The translations under genes and the position numbers were made by a program. Positions 25,714 through 32,713 of a stretch of DNA of 64,000 nucleotides are shown here, one piece after another. This stretch comes from Candidatus Bathyarchaeota archaeon (lineage in GTDB: Archaea; Thermoproteota; Bathyarchaeia; Bathyarchaeales; Bathycorpusculaceae). A model generated the notes under the pieces. That model worked only from the letters and a program-made list of their open reading frames with translations. It searched no databases and was not told the DNA's origin. Location of the stretch: the NCBI GenBank assembly GCA_026014595.1, contig JAOZHY010000048.1:306501-370500 (forward strand). The letters run 5' to 3'. Within the stretch, counting starts at the first letter, position 1. Each line of letters starts with the position of its first letter.

Positions 25714-26121
25714 TTAGGTGTCTGGTAGGTTCCAGCCTTCTCGTCGTTTTTTGCGGATGGTTGTTTGGATGTCTGGTTGGGTGAGGGCATAGTCTATGTG
25801 TTCGCAGGTTGTTTTTTGGCATTGTTCGCACCATATTCCTTGGGGGCGGATGTAGATTTGGATGGGTTTGCGTTGTTGGATGTCGAAGATTTTGATGCCG
25901 TTTTCGTCGTGGTTTAGGTTGATGTAGCGGTCGGGTGGGGTGTAGTAGCCTTGGTCTCGGAGGAATTCGCGGACGGCTGTGGTTGCTACGTCAGTTATAT
26001 GCAGGAAACCCATTTTTTGCGCCTTGTCGGTTTGGAGGAATTCTTCGATGGCGTTTAGTAGTTCTTTTGGTAGGCGGACGGTTGCGTGTTTGCTTTGGGT
26101 TTCTTCTGGATAATTTGGCAT
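25714..26121 (-). CDS. RHH regulator with C-terminal Cys/His domain
   Basis: 135 residues. The N-terminus is a ribbon-helix-helix DNA-binding unit (KHATVRLPKELLNAIEEFLQ then ITDVATTAVREFLRDQG). The C-terminal part has DENGIKIFDIQQRKPIQIYIRPQGIWCEQCQKTTCEHIDYAL, where CEQC-x4-CEH suggests a zinc site. It faces a second RHH gene across a shared control region, the layout of a lysogeny switch. AAGGAAA precedes the ATG. It probably represses its own and the divergent promoter. The metal site is inferred. Confidence 0.75.
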   Translation of the reverse strand: MPNYPEETQSKHATVRLPKELLNAIEEFLQTDKAQKMGFLHITDVATTAVREFLRDQGYYTPPDRYINLNHDENGIKIFDIQQRKPIQIYIRPQGIWCEQCQKTTCEHIDYALTQPDIQTTIRKKRREGWNLPDT

Positions 26122-26239
26122 GATGTTTCCTTGTTACATGTTTGTTACAATTTCCTTATAAGGATTCTTTCGAAATTTGTAACATCATTATCACAAAATT
26201 TAAAAGGATACCGTGCGTAAGAAAGCAGAGGATGTGATA
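26122..26239. promoter_or_regulatory. Shared operator/promoter of the divergent RHH genes
   Basis: TTGTTACA (26131-26138) and TTTGTTACA (26141-26149) face TTTGTAACA (26176-26184), giving inverted half-sites around a perfect palindrome CCTTATAAGG (26154-26163) that also reads as a TATA box. A second TATA-like TTTAAAAGG at 26199-26207 lies about 35 bases before the plus-strand ATG at 26240. Half-sites flanking both promoters are typical of RHH repressor control. Likely the genetic switch of the provirus. Confidence 0.6.
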
Positions 26240-26422
26240 ATGTTGTCACAAGCGGAAGAGGAGAAATGGGCTACAGTACGCATCCCCACAGAGCTACTGG
26301 AAGCCCTAGACAAGTTTGTCGGCGAGAAAAAAGACGAGTTCGGCTTGCCGCTTTACCGCAGCAAAAGTGAAGCAGTCGCCGAAGCAGTTAAACAGTTCCT
26401 GAAAAAACACAAGGAGGCTTAG
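26240..26422 (+). CDS. CopG/MetJ-like ribbon-helix-helix regulator
   Basis: 60 residues from ATG 26240 (GAGGATG upstream); the frame is open to GTG 26213. KWATVRIPTELLEALDKFV is the DNA-contact strand and first helix, followed by YRSKSEAVAEAVKQFLKKH, the second helix, with a Ser-Lys-Ser turn. It is a minimal RHH protein that should bind DNA as a dimer. It is divergent from the larger RHH gene and is first in the rightward early operon. Confidence 0.8.
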   Translation: MLSQAEEEKWATVRIPTELLEALDKFVGEKKDEFGLPLYRSKSEAVAEAVKQFLKKHKEA

Positions 26423-26425
26423 CAC

Positions 26426-26608
26426 ATGCCTGTCACGCCTGAAATGCTGAAGGAGTTGGCGGAGACGACGCGTTTGGCGGAGCAGAAGGCCTCTGCTGAA
26501 GATGCACGTTACTGCCCAATCTGCGGCAGCAAGTTGCATGTGGATGGCAAGCGGTTGCGGTGTGATCGTCATGGCGAGATGCGTGTGTACATGGTTTATC
26601 CGCCTTAG
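26426..26608 (+). CDS. Small zinc-ribbon protein
   Basis: 60 residues. An N-terminal helix (TPEMLKELAETTRLAEQKA) is followed by a zinc ribbon of the form CPICGSKLHVDGKRLRCDRHG (C-x2-C...C-x2-H). GGAGG lies 10 bases before the ATG, and the gene begins 3 bases after the RHH gene, so both share a transcript. Possible roles are DNA or protein binding in the early phase of infection. No closer family recognised. Confidence 0.7.
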   Translation: MPVTPEMLKELAETTRLAEQKASAEDARYCPICGSKLHVDGKRLRCDRHGEMRVYMVYPP

Positions 26609-26622
26609 GAGGCTGTTGCTTA

Positions 26623-26823
26623 ATGTTGCAGCGTTTTTTCACGGTTACCGCCAAAGGCAAGAAGGGCAAAAATAAGCAGCCTTTTGTCGAGTTGCGCACG
26701 GATGCTGGTGAGAGGCTTACCGTGTATTTGGAAAGCGCTGCTGAGTTAGCCGCTTACAACATTGATGATGAGTTCGCTGTTGCTATCGGCGGCGGCACAT
26801 GGCAAACGAAGCTTCCGGGGTAG
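26623..26823 (+). CDS. Small viral beta-strand protein
   Basis: 66 residues, rich in strands: RFFTVTAKGKKGKNKQPFVELRTDAGERLTVYL followed by an acidic end. TAGGAGG precedes the ATG. No family recognised. The compact, Lys-rich first strands hint at an OB- or SH3-like nucleic-acid-binding fold, but that is a guess. It belongs to the early operon, between the zinc-ribbon gene and the methyltransferase. Confidence 0.6.
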   Translation: MLQRFFTVTAKGKKGKNKQPFVELRTDAGERLTVYLESAAELAAYNIDDEFAVAIGGGTWQTKLPG

Positions 26824-26828
26824 CAGAA

Positions 26829-27533
26829 ATGAGTGAGCGTACTTGTAAGTTGGCTGGTTGGGTTCCGCAGGTTAAGCCTGGCTGCGAAGCTGAGCTTGAA
26901 GCGGCAAGGCAGCTTATTCGTGAGGTGGTTTTTGGCTTGTGGCATCTAATGACGCAAAAATTATGCATAGACTTGTGCTGCGGATTAAAGGGCAGCAGCG
27001 CCGCGTTTGCCAACGACTCTAATTGGGAAGTAGTAACTGTTGATATAGAACGAAAGTTCAAACCCACGATAGTCGCTGATGTGCGATATTTGCCGCTGAA
27101 AGAAAATCTCAACCCAACCTTGCTTTTAGCTTCTCCGCCGTGTCAACATTTTTCACTTGCAAATCCTAAGTGGCCCAAGTGCGGAATCAAATTGGCAATG
27201 GAAATCGTAGGCGCATGCTTCGAAGCAGTAGCTACTCTAAAGCCCAAGTATTGGCTTATCGAGAATCCGAGGGGACGTCTAAGAAAACTGTCGCCAATTA
27301 CACCAAACATGACAATTTTCTACAGCGACTACGACCGAGAGTACCCCTGCCAAAAACCAACAGACCTTTGGACAAACATACCCCTAAAAATGGTGCCACA
27401 TCAACGCCGACCGTACTCAGGCAGAAACGGGCACTTATTTGATAGAATGATTGGTAGAGACCCATCTGAACGTGCTAAAGTTCCACGAGGCGTCTCAGAA
27501 GCGTTCAAAGCCAGTGTGGAAGGGATCCAATGA
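26829..27533 (+). CDS. DNA (cytosine-5) methyltransferase, compact viral type
   Basis: 234 residues from ATG 26829. SAM motif I is LCIDLCCGLKGSSAAF, motif II VTVDIERKFKPTIVADV, the catalytic motif IV LLLASPPCQHFS with nucleophile Cys, and motif VI WLIENPRGRLRKL. The target-recognition part is very short, as in small phage enzymes. It probably methylates viral DNA to avoid host restriction. No cognate endonuclease gene is beside it. The frame is open to an ATG at 26799, and ATG at 26950, just before motif I, is also possible. The ENPRG variant of motif VI is slightly unusual. Confidence 0.8.
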   Translation: MSERTCKLAGWVPQVKPGCEAELEAARQLIREVVFGLWHLMTQKLCIDLCCGLKGSSAAFANDSNWEVVTVDIERKFKPTIVADVRYLPLKENLNPTLLLASPPCQHFSLANPKWPKCGIKLAMEIVGACFEAVATLKPKYWLIENPRGRLRKLSPITPNMTIFYSDYDREYPCQKPTDLWTNIPLKMVPHQRRPYSGRNGHLFDRMIGRDPSERAKVPRGVSEAFKASVEGIQ

Positions 27534-27694
27534 CGCGGTACCGCAGCAACCACGAATGCTCCGTCTGCCACGAGCACATGGTCTGGGATAGCGAAAAGCA
27601 GACGCTTACTTGCCGCTGCGGCACATTGCGCTGCACATTCGTGAACCAACGCGAATTCGTTCCAATTCCATGCGATAAAAAAGGCGGGGGTTGA
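27530..27694 (+). CDS. Small zinc-ribbon protein (54 aa)
   Basis: Starts at ATG 27530, overlapping the methyltransferase stop as ATGA. The sequence holds HECSVCHEHMVWDSEKQTL then TCRCGTLRC, a Cys pattern with a strand turn between, somewhat like the zinc ribbon of TFB/TFS proteins (Cys pair, acidic D-S-E turn, second Cys pair). The second pair is C-R-C rather than C-x2-C, which weakens that link. It lies two genes before the single-cyclin-repeat TFB, so a split TFB function is a tempting but untested idea. Confidence 0.65.
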   Translation: MTRYRSNHECSVCHEHMVWDSEKQTLTCRCGTLRCTFVNQREFVPIPCDKKGGG

Positions 27695-28473
27695 ATAAAG
27701 GTTTGGCTGGGGACCACAAGCGAGTTTCTTTTGATTTACGATATAACTGTGAGAGTAGTGATACTCATAACATTCGAGAACAAGTTTTCAGTTTGCTCGA
27801 CAAAAATCCGTTGTTGACGCCTAAACCGCTATGTAAACTTCTTGGGCTTCAATATGAAAAGCATGGGAAATACGTGGCTAACCTGCGCACACAGTGGAAA
27901 TATCACCATCGAAATGAACACGGTTCAAAGTGTTCATTGCATGGGTGGCGTGGTTGGTGTTTTGTGCCTGTTGGTTTGGATAGGGCTGGGGCTTTGGGGG
28001 TGGGTTGGGTGCAGAGTAAAGCGCGGAATCGTTGGTTGTTGTGGCGTGATCGGTTGGGTCGGCTTCAGTGGTTTGAGACTGGAAGGGTGAATTTGTATGT
28101 GCGGAGGCCTGCTAATTTGGGTCGTGCGTATCAGTTGGTTTGTGATGGGTTTAGTTTTACGGGTTTGATTACGGATATTAAGGTTCTGGAGCAGGTTCTA
28201 TCGACTATCCGCTTTAAGGGTGCGCATTACGTGTTTAGGATGGGGCAGCGGTTGCCGCGGTTGACTGTTGACTTGTTTGCTCGAAGTAATGGTGTGATAG
28301 TTAAGGTTGGGGATCGTTCGCATCCTGATTGTGTGGAGTTGTTGGTGTCGTATCCTGATTGGGCGGAGCGAAGTGAGCGTTTGTTGAATGAGGTTGGTGG
28401 GTTTTTGCAGAGGTTGTTTGATTTAGGCGGCGGGGTTCAGCAGAATGGGAGGTTGCAGGATTATGTTTCGTAA
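27691..28473 (+). CDS. Viral protein with N-terminal helix-turn-helix, unknown function
   Basis: 260 residues, TTG start overlapping the previous stop. Residues 27-70 (NIREQVFSLLDKNPLLTPKPLCKLLGL) look like a winged helix. The rest is Trp- and Arg-rich (KARNRWLLWRDRLGRLQWFETGRVNLYVRRP) and strand-rich, ending with ERSERLLNEVGGFLQRLFDLGG. No known family. It could be a replication-origin or regulatory protein of the virus, since no other clear replication gene was found in the element. Confidence 0.6.
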   Translation: MNKGLAGDHKRVSFDLRYNCESSDTHNIREQVFSLLDKNPLLTPKPLCKLLGLQYEKHGKYVANLRTQWKYHHRNEHGSKCSLHGWRGWCFVPVGLDRAGALGVGWVQSKARNRWLLWRDRLGRLQWFETGRVNLYVRRPANLGRAYQLVCDGFSFTGLITDIKVLEQVLSTIRFKGAHYVFRMGQRLPRLTVDLFARSNGVIVKVGDRSHPDCVELLVSYPDWAERSERLLNEVGGFLQRLFDLGGGVQQNGRLQDYVS

Positions 28474-28795
28474 ACATCGTGCGGATTATTTTGAGATTGT
28501 GGATATTTTGGCGTATGATCTTCACTTGAAAAGTGAAGTTGTTGAGTTTGCGAAGGATATTTTGCGTTTAGGTAGGATAAAGTTGGTTACTGCTGGACGT
28601 AATCCACGGGGTTTGGCGGCTGCTGCACTGTATATTGCATGTATTGTATTCGGTGTTTATGTTATACAACGGGATTTAGCGAGGTTTGCTGGCGTTGAAG
28701 AGGTGACGGTACGTAATAATTATAAGATGTTATGCAGGAGGCTTGGTTTGGAGATTAATGTGGCTGATCATCTTCGGTTTGGTAGGGGGGCTTAA
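28463..28795 (+). CDS. Viral TFB-like protein with one cyclin repeat
   Basis: 110 residues from ATG 28463, with GGAGG upstream. It matches the second cyclin repeat of archaeal TFB: EVVEFAKDILRLGRIKLV, then GRNPRGLAAAALYIACIVFG and QRDLARFAGVEEVTVRNNYKML, the helix-turn-helix that reads the BRE element. The zinc ribbon, B-reader/linker and first cyclin repeat are all missing. Such a protein could bind BRE and TBP-DNA without recruiting polymerase normally, acting as a competitor or a viral initiation factor. The family call is strong; the effect on transcription is inferred. Confidence 0.85.
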   Translation: MFRKHRADYFEIVDILAYDLHLKSEVVEFAKDILRLGRIKLVTAGRNPRGLAAAALYIACIVFGVYVIQRDLARFAGVEEVTVRNNYKMLCRRLGLEINVADHLRFGRGA

Positions 28796-29040
28796 TTTGC
28801 ATTGATTATTTGCGTGAGTGCTTTATAGTGCGATAGGTATTCTCGGCCTTTGTCTGTTAGGCGCAGTCTGCGGCGTTTCTGGGTTTTTGTTTCGATGGTT
28901 GCGAGTTGGGCTTGGAGTAGTAGTTGTAGTTTGGGGTAGTTGATTCCTGCGCGGGCTGTTATGCGGCTTGGTGCCAGGTGTGGTGCTTCGGTTATTTCCT
29001 TGAGAAGCTCTCCGATTATTTCGAGGTTGCCGCGTTGCAT
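28792..29040 (-). CDS. Small winged-helix regulator (antisense to the early operon)
   Basis: 82 residues on the minus strand, overlapping the end of the TFB-like gene by 4 bases. RGNLEIIGELLKEI, ITARAGINYPKLQLLLQAQL and RRRLRLTDKGREYLSHYKAL form the same archaeal winged-helix fold as the host protein at 16343-16657. Its promoter would lie in the AT-rich 29041-29130. Its position between early and late genes suggests control of the switch to the structural operon. Confidence 0.7.
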   Translation of the reverse strand: MQRGNLEIIGELLKEITEAPHLAPSRITARAGINYPKLQLLLQAQLATIETKTQKRRRLRLTDKGREYLSHYKALTQIINAN

Positions 29041-29134
29041 GTTTTGGTTTATTATGTCTTAATATATTTTAGTTTTGTTATTTGTGAATGTGTATTTTCC
29101 GCTAAAAAGGTTCTTTTAGCTTTTCCGTTAATTT

Positions 29135-30634
29135 TTGCTTGTTAAATTGCAAAAGGGCGTATTGTGCAGTTTGCCGTGGGAAGAAACTGATCAATATATC
29201 CGTTCTGGGCATAGGAGTCCAGAGGATTTTGAGGCTGATTCACTGCGGACTATCACGTTAAGTGAGGAAGAGGGCATCAAAGCCGTAGTGGGCAAGCTGA
29301 AGGGCGAAGACACAACAACCATCCAGAGCTACCTTTTCGACAAAGGCAAGGGTTGGACGTTGGACAAGGCGAAGGCGTGGTTTGCGGAGCATCAGCCCGT
29401 AAAAGAGCATGCGTATGCCGTGTTGCCTTTTCAAGTTTTGGAGAAGGTTGTGGATAAGCCGCTGCGGATTCGCGGTGTCGCCATGACTGCGGGCATGAGC
29501 CGAAACTTTAACATTTACACGCCTGAGGAGCTGCAGGCTTTCGCTTCGAAGCTTGTTGGTGCGCCTGTGTACGTGGAGCATGTTGCTGTGCCGAACGCTG
29601 TTGGTAAGGTGACGAAGACTGAGTGGGACGGGCAGCGGTTGTGGTATGAGGCGGAGATTTACGAGAGCGAAGTCGCTGACAAGATCCGCAAAGGGTTGGT
29701 GCAGCATGTCAGTGTTGGCGCGGACTATGAAGCCGTCGATGTGGTGGATGGGAAGGTTCCGCATGGCTTGCATAACGCTGAGTTGAGTCTTGTGGCTGTG
29801 CCGGGTATTCCCGAAACGAATATTCAGGTTTTGGAGCGGTTGCGTGAGAGTTTTAAGGGTCCCTTGAAGGAGCGGTTGCGGGAACAGGGTGATGTTGTCT
29901 GCGCTTTTTGCGGGGCTCCCGCGGATTACATCGTTAGCATTTGTCAGTCATGTTTTGACAAGATTTCCCCTGCAGGTGCCGCGACAAGTGCGAGCACGCA
30001 GAGAGGGAGTGAAAGTTTGGAAAAGGAAGAGTTTAAGCTGCTTGTGAAAGAAGCGCTGAAAGAAGCTGGTGTTGCTGAGGCAGAGTGGGATACCGAGTAC
30101 ATAAACAATTTGCCCGATGACGCTTTCGCGTATATTGAGCCGGGCGGAAGTAAGGATGAGCAGGGCAAGACGGTTCCGCGTAGCCTGCGGCATTTGCCTT
30201 ACAAGAATGCTGCGGGCAATTTGGATGCTGATCATGTGCGAAACGCTCTTGCAAGGCTGGACCAGACGAATATTAGTGCTGAAGCGAAGGCGGAGGCAAG
30301 GCGGAAGTTGTGTGCTGCGGCTAAGGAGCTTGGCATTCAAAGTGCGGTTTGCGGTTTGACTGAGGAGCTTGAGCTTGTCTGCGGTAAGCTTAAGGAGACA
30401 GAGGCGAAGTTGGCGGAGGCTGAGAAGCGTATTGCCGAGTTGCAGCGGCAGGTGCCGGGCGGCGGTTTGCTGAAGGATCCGCCTAAGACTATGCCTGTCT
30501 CTGAGGCTATAGCTATTCTTGAGGGTTTGCTGCTTTCGCCTGTGGTTGAGCGTAGCTCGCTTGGCGAGCAGAGGCATCATCAGCAGATTCGCAGTGCAAT
30601 TTGGCGGTTGAAGGAGCGGCTGCAGGGTGGATAG
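29135..30634 (+). CDS. Prohead protease with scaffold-like C-terminus
   Basis: 499 residues. Residues ~95-235 hold an HK97-type capsid protease: RGVAMTAGMSRNFNIYTPEEL, APVYVEHVAVPNAVGKV (His), HVSVGADYEA (Ser) and LHNAELSLVAVPGIPETNI. A small zinc pair (CAFCGAPADYIVSICQSC) follows. The last 200 residues include a helical IEPGG...LPYKNAAGNLDADHVRNALARLDQT module seen in phage scaffolds and a coiled coil (LKETEAKLAEAEKRIAELQRQ). It should cut capsid delta domains and act as scaffold. The start at TTG 29135 is uncertain. Confidence 0.8.
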   Translation: MLVKLQKGVLCSLPWEETDQYIRSGHRSPEDFEADSLRTITLSEEEGIKAVVGKLKGEDTTTIQSYLFDKGKGWTLDKAKAWFAEHQPVKEHAYAVLPFQVLEKVVDKPLRIRGVAMTAGMSRNFNIYTPEELQAFASKLVGAPVYVEHVAVPNAVGKVTKTEWDGQRLWYEAEIYESEVADKIRKGLVQHVSVGADYEAVDVVDGKVPHGLHNAELSLVAVPGIPETNIQVLERLRESFKGPLKERLREQGDVVCAFCGAPADYIVSICQSCFDKISPAGAATSASTQRGSESLEKEEFKLLVKEALKEAGVAEAEWDTEYINNLPDDAFAYIEPGGSKDEQGKTVPRSLRHLPYKNAAGNLDADHVRNALARLDQTNISAEAKAEARRKLCAAAKELGIQSAVCGLTEELELVCGKLKETEAKLAEAEKRIAELQRQVPGGGLLKDPPKTMPVSEAIAILEGLLLSPVVERSSLGEQRHHQQIRSAIWRLKERLQGG

Positions 30635-30794
30635 GGCTGCTGTTAAGCGTGTGCTTCAGCGGTATATTCCGCCTTTAAGCTCAGACATGGTGGAAAAGTT
30701 AACTGACGAAATTTGTGAGGAAGCCGAGAGTTCACAGTCACAGGTTACTGTGGCGGCAAGTAGCAGAGGACGAACTTTGCGAAAGCCAAAATAA
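30627..30794 (+). CDS. Small viral protein (55 aa)
   Basis: GTG start at 30627, overlapping the protease stop, with GGAG about 12 bases upstream. Reads VDRAAVKRVLQRYIPPLSS and a helix EKLTDEICEEAES, ending in a basic Arg/Lys tail (RGRTLRKPK). No family. Its position between protease and decoration genes suggests a head-assembly accessory. Its coupling to the protease supports it being translated. Confidence 0.5.
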   Translation: MDRAAVKRVLQRYIPPLSSDMVEKLTDEICEEAESSQSQVTVAASSRGRTLRKPK

Positions 30795-30816
30795 AAAAGA
30801 GGGAGATTGAGGGTTA

Positions 30817-31236
30817 ATGGCTGATTTTTCAGGCAAGACGGGCATGGCGATTGGCGAGACAGATGATCCTAACGCTGTTATCGAACGGTTCACGGCGGGC
30901 GCAGCTATCACCAAAGGCGACCCCGTATATCTAAGCGCGGATGACACTGTTAGCCCAGCGACTTCAGCGCAGGACTGCATTGGCATCGCGGTTAAAAGTG
31001 TTGCTTCTGGCGAGCAGTGCCCTGTGCTTGTGAGGGGACGCGTTAAGGTGGCGGTTGGCGGCGCTGTAACGCGGGGGAAGGCTGTTTACGGCGCTGACTC
31101 GTCAAAGCGCGTGATGGCTTTAGCGGACATTAATGAGGGCGGTTCGTCTACGATTAGTTGGACAAGGAAGCTTGGCTGGGCGTTGGAGACGGCTTCTGCT
31201 GCTGGTGACCTCATCTTCATTTTTGTGGAGAAGTGA
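30817..31236 (+). CDS. Capsid decoration protein (DUF2190-like)
   Basis: 139 residues. AAITKGDPVYLSADDTV, CIGIAVKSVASGEQCPVLVRGRVKV and RGKAVYGADSSKRV match the DUF2190-type head decoration/cement fold often encoded just before the major capsid protein. It is an all-beta protein that stabilises the capsid shell from outside. GGGAG lies before the ATG. Confidence 0.75.
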   Translation: MADFSGKTGMAIGETDDPNAVIERFTAGAAITKGDPVYLSADDTVSPATSAQDCIGIAVKSVASGEQCPVLVRGRVKVAVGGAVTRGKAVYGADSSKRVMALADINEGGSSTISWTRKLGWALETASAAGDLIFIFVEK

Positions 31237-31242
31237 GAAGGC

Positions 31243-32193
31243 GTGAAACCGAGGCTTTTTGAATCTGTGATGAAGGCGCAGAGTGAGCAGCGGCTTGTTT
31301 ACGAGCGGCTGAAGGAGAAGACGGAGCATCCGTTTCTGAAGCGCTACTTGCAGGTGGGCATTAAGGAGGGCTTGTTCAGCGATTCCGTTGGCGCTCTTGG
31401 ACGTATGCATGACACGCTTGTGCAGGCGGCTTATCCGGAGCTTATCGGCAGAGAAATCATCAAAGTTAAGCCGACGTCTGAGGCTTTGGAGCGTTTTCCG
31501 CTTGACGCGAAGGCCATAGCGTACGTGTATGCTGAGGGTTCTGTGGCGCGGTTAAGCGGCAACAAGTATAGCACCGTGGACATCGCGACTAATGTGCTGG
31601 CTGACGCGAGCGAAGAATGGACCCGTGAATTCGTGGAAGACGCAACGTGGAATGTTATGGATAACATGGTGGAGAAGGTTGGTTTGGCGTTGGGCGAGTT
31701 GGAGACGCAAAAGATTCTTGATCTTTACGGCGCAATTGCTGCTGAAGACTTGGCTGGCGGCGGGGCGCTTTCAGGCGGCGGCACGGCGCTAAACTGGCAG
31801 GGTCTGCTGAAGCTGCATAATGCAGTGCGAGGTGAAAACTGGCGCCCAAATGTGCTTGTGCTTCATGAGACGCAGCTGCATCAGCTGTTGAATGATGACA
31901 AGTTTGTTAATGCGCAGTATTTGCCGAGCGGCGAGACTGACGTGGACCGTGGCTTCGTAACGAGTGTTCTGGGCATGAAGGTGCATGCATCCACGCTTGT
32001 GCCTAACGGAACGGCGTATGCGATTGACACTCGCGTGGCGGCTGTTATGCTTCTGCGTAGGGATGTTACAGTTGAGGATTGGGAGAATCCGCAGACAGGT
32101 AAATACGGCGTTAGGGCTACTACACGGTTCGGTTTAGGCGTGTTGCGTAGCAAGGCAGTTGCGAAGATGACGAATATTGCCACAACGTTGTAG
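31243..32193 (+). CDS. Major capsid protein, HK97 fold
   Basis: 316 residues, GTG start. An N-terminal helical region (about 1-55) could be the delta domain. HK97-like features follow: AAYPELIGREIIKVKPTSEALERFPLDAKAIAYVYAEGS (E-loop/N-arm), a long spine helix (WTREFVEDATWNVMDNMVEKVGLALGELE), the P-domain segment WRPNVLVLHETQLHQLLND, and the A-domain end VTVEDWENPQTGKYGVRATTRFGLGVL. It sits right after the decoration protein, the usual order. No sizable insertion domain is seen. Confidence 0.88.
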   Translation: MKPRLFESVMKAQSEQRLVYERLKEKTEHPFLKRYLQVGIKEGLFSDSVGALGRMHDTLVQAAYPELIGREIIKVKPTSEALERFPLDAKAIAYVYAEGSVARLSGNKYSTVDIATNVLADASEEWTREFVEDATWNVMDNMVEKVGLALGELETQKILDLYGAIAAEDLAGGGALSGGGTALNWQGLLKLHNAVRGENWRPNVLVLHETQLHQLLNDDKFVNAQYLPSGETDVDRGFVTSVLGMKVHASTLVPNGTAYAIDTRVAAVMLLRRDVTVEDWENPQTGKYGVRATTRFGLGVLRSKAVAKMTNIATTL

Positions 32194-32195
32194 TT

Positions 32196-32474
32196 TTGGT
32201 GCGGCTGTTGGTTCGGTATCGCGGTAAATGCAGCAGGTGCGGGCGCGAATATTTCAGTGAGCACATGGAAGTGCGGGTTTGCGACTGCTGGCTCCATTGC
32301 CCGTTATGCGGCGCATTGATGGAGCCTTATGCGCCTGACTTAGCGGTGAACGTGTATGCGGCGGATGGCAAGCGTGATCTGCTAATATTGCGCGTGTGCT
32401 GGAACACTGCGGCGCATTCGGATAATCGCCCCTTTTTTAGTACCCTTAAGCCCATCGAGGTTGAGTTGACGTGA
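32196..32474 (+). CDS. Cys-rich zinc-binding viral protein
   Basis: 92 residues. CSRCGREYF then CDCWLHCPLCGALM gives two Cys pairs plus extra Cys, so it can bind one or two zinc ions. Start TTG 32196 directly followed by GTG; either may be used. It lies between capsid and winged-helix genes in the late operon, with a 4-base overlap to the next gene. No family recognised. Confidence 0.6.
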   Translation: MVRLLVRYRGKCSRCGREYFSEHMEVRVCDCWLHCPLCGALMEPYAPDLAVNVYAADGKRDLLILRVCWNTAAHSDNRPFFSTLKPIEVELT

Positions 32475-32713
32475 GGAATCTTGAGGAGCGCTTACGGTAT
32501 GCGAAGTTGATTCTGCGTGAGGTTAGCCGTGAGCCTTGTTCTCGGACGTTTTTGACTAAGCGTTTTGTTCAGGCGTCTGGGTCGCCTGCGAGTTTCGCGA
32601 GTCTTTTTCGTTTTCTTAGGGATAATGGTTATGTGGAGAAGGCTTCTGCTGCGCATCGGGCGCCTTACCGCATTACGGAGCGAGGGCGCAGGTTTCTGGA
32701 GGGGTTGACGTGA
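32471..32713 (+). CDS. Small winged-helix protein (paralogue 1)
   Basis: 80 residues: RLRYAKLILREVSREPCSRTFLTKRFVQASGSPASFASLFRFLRDNGYVEKA and YRITERGRRFLEGL, a winged helix with the typical ITERGRRFL wing end. It is a paralogue of 37792-38031. Being inside the late operon between capsid and portal is unusual for a regulator; it may tune late expression or bind DNA during packaging. It overlaps both neighbours by 4 bases. Confidence 0.65.
   Translation: MRNLEERLRYAKLILREVSREPCSRTFLTKRFVQASGSPASFASLFRFLRDNGYVEKASAAHRAPYRITERGRRFLEGLT

Noticed and set aside
27170..27442. 90-codon frame inside the methyltransferase
   Set aside because: Out-of-frame shadow; the methyltransferase motifs run through the whole segment.
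27530..28795. Split TFB (zinc ribbon 27530-27694 plus cyclin repeat 28463-28795)
   Set aside because: The Cys spacing of the small protein (C-R-C) does not match the TFB ribbon well and another gene lies between; kept only as a remark.
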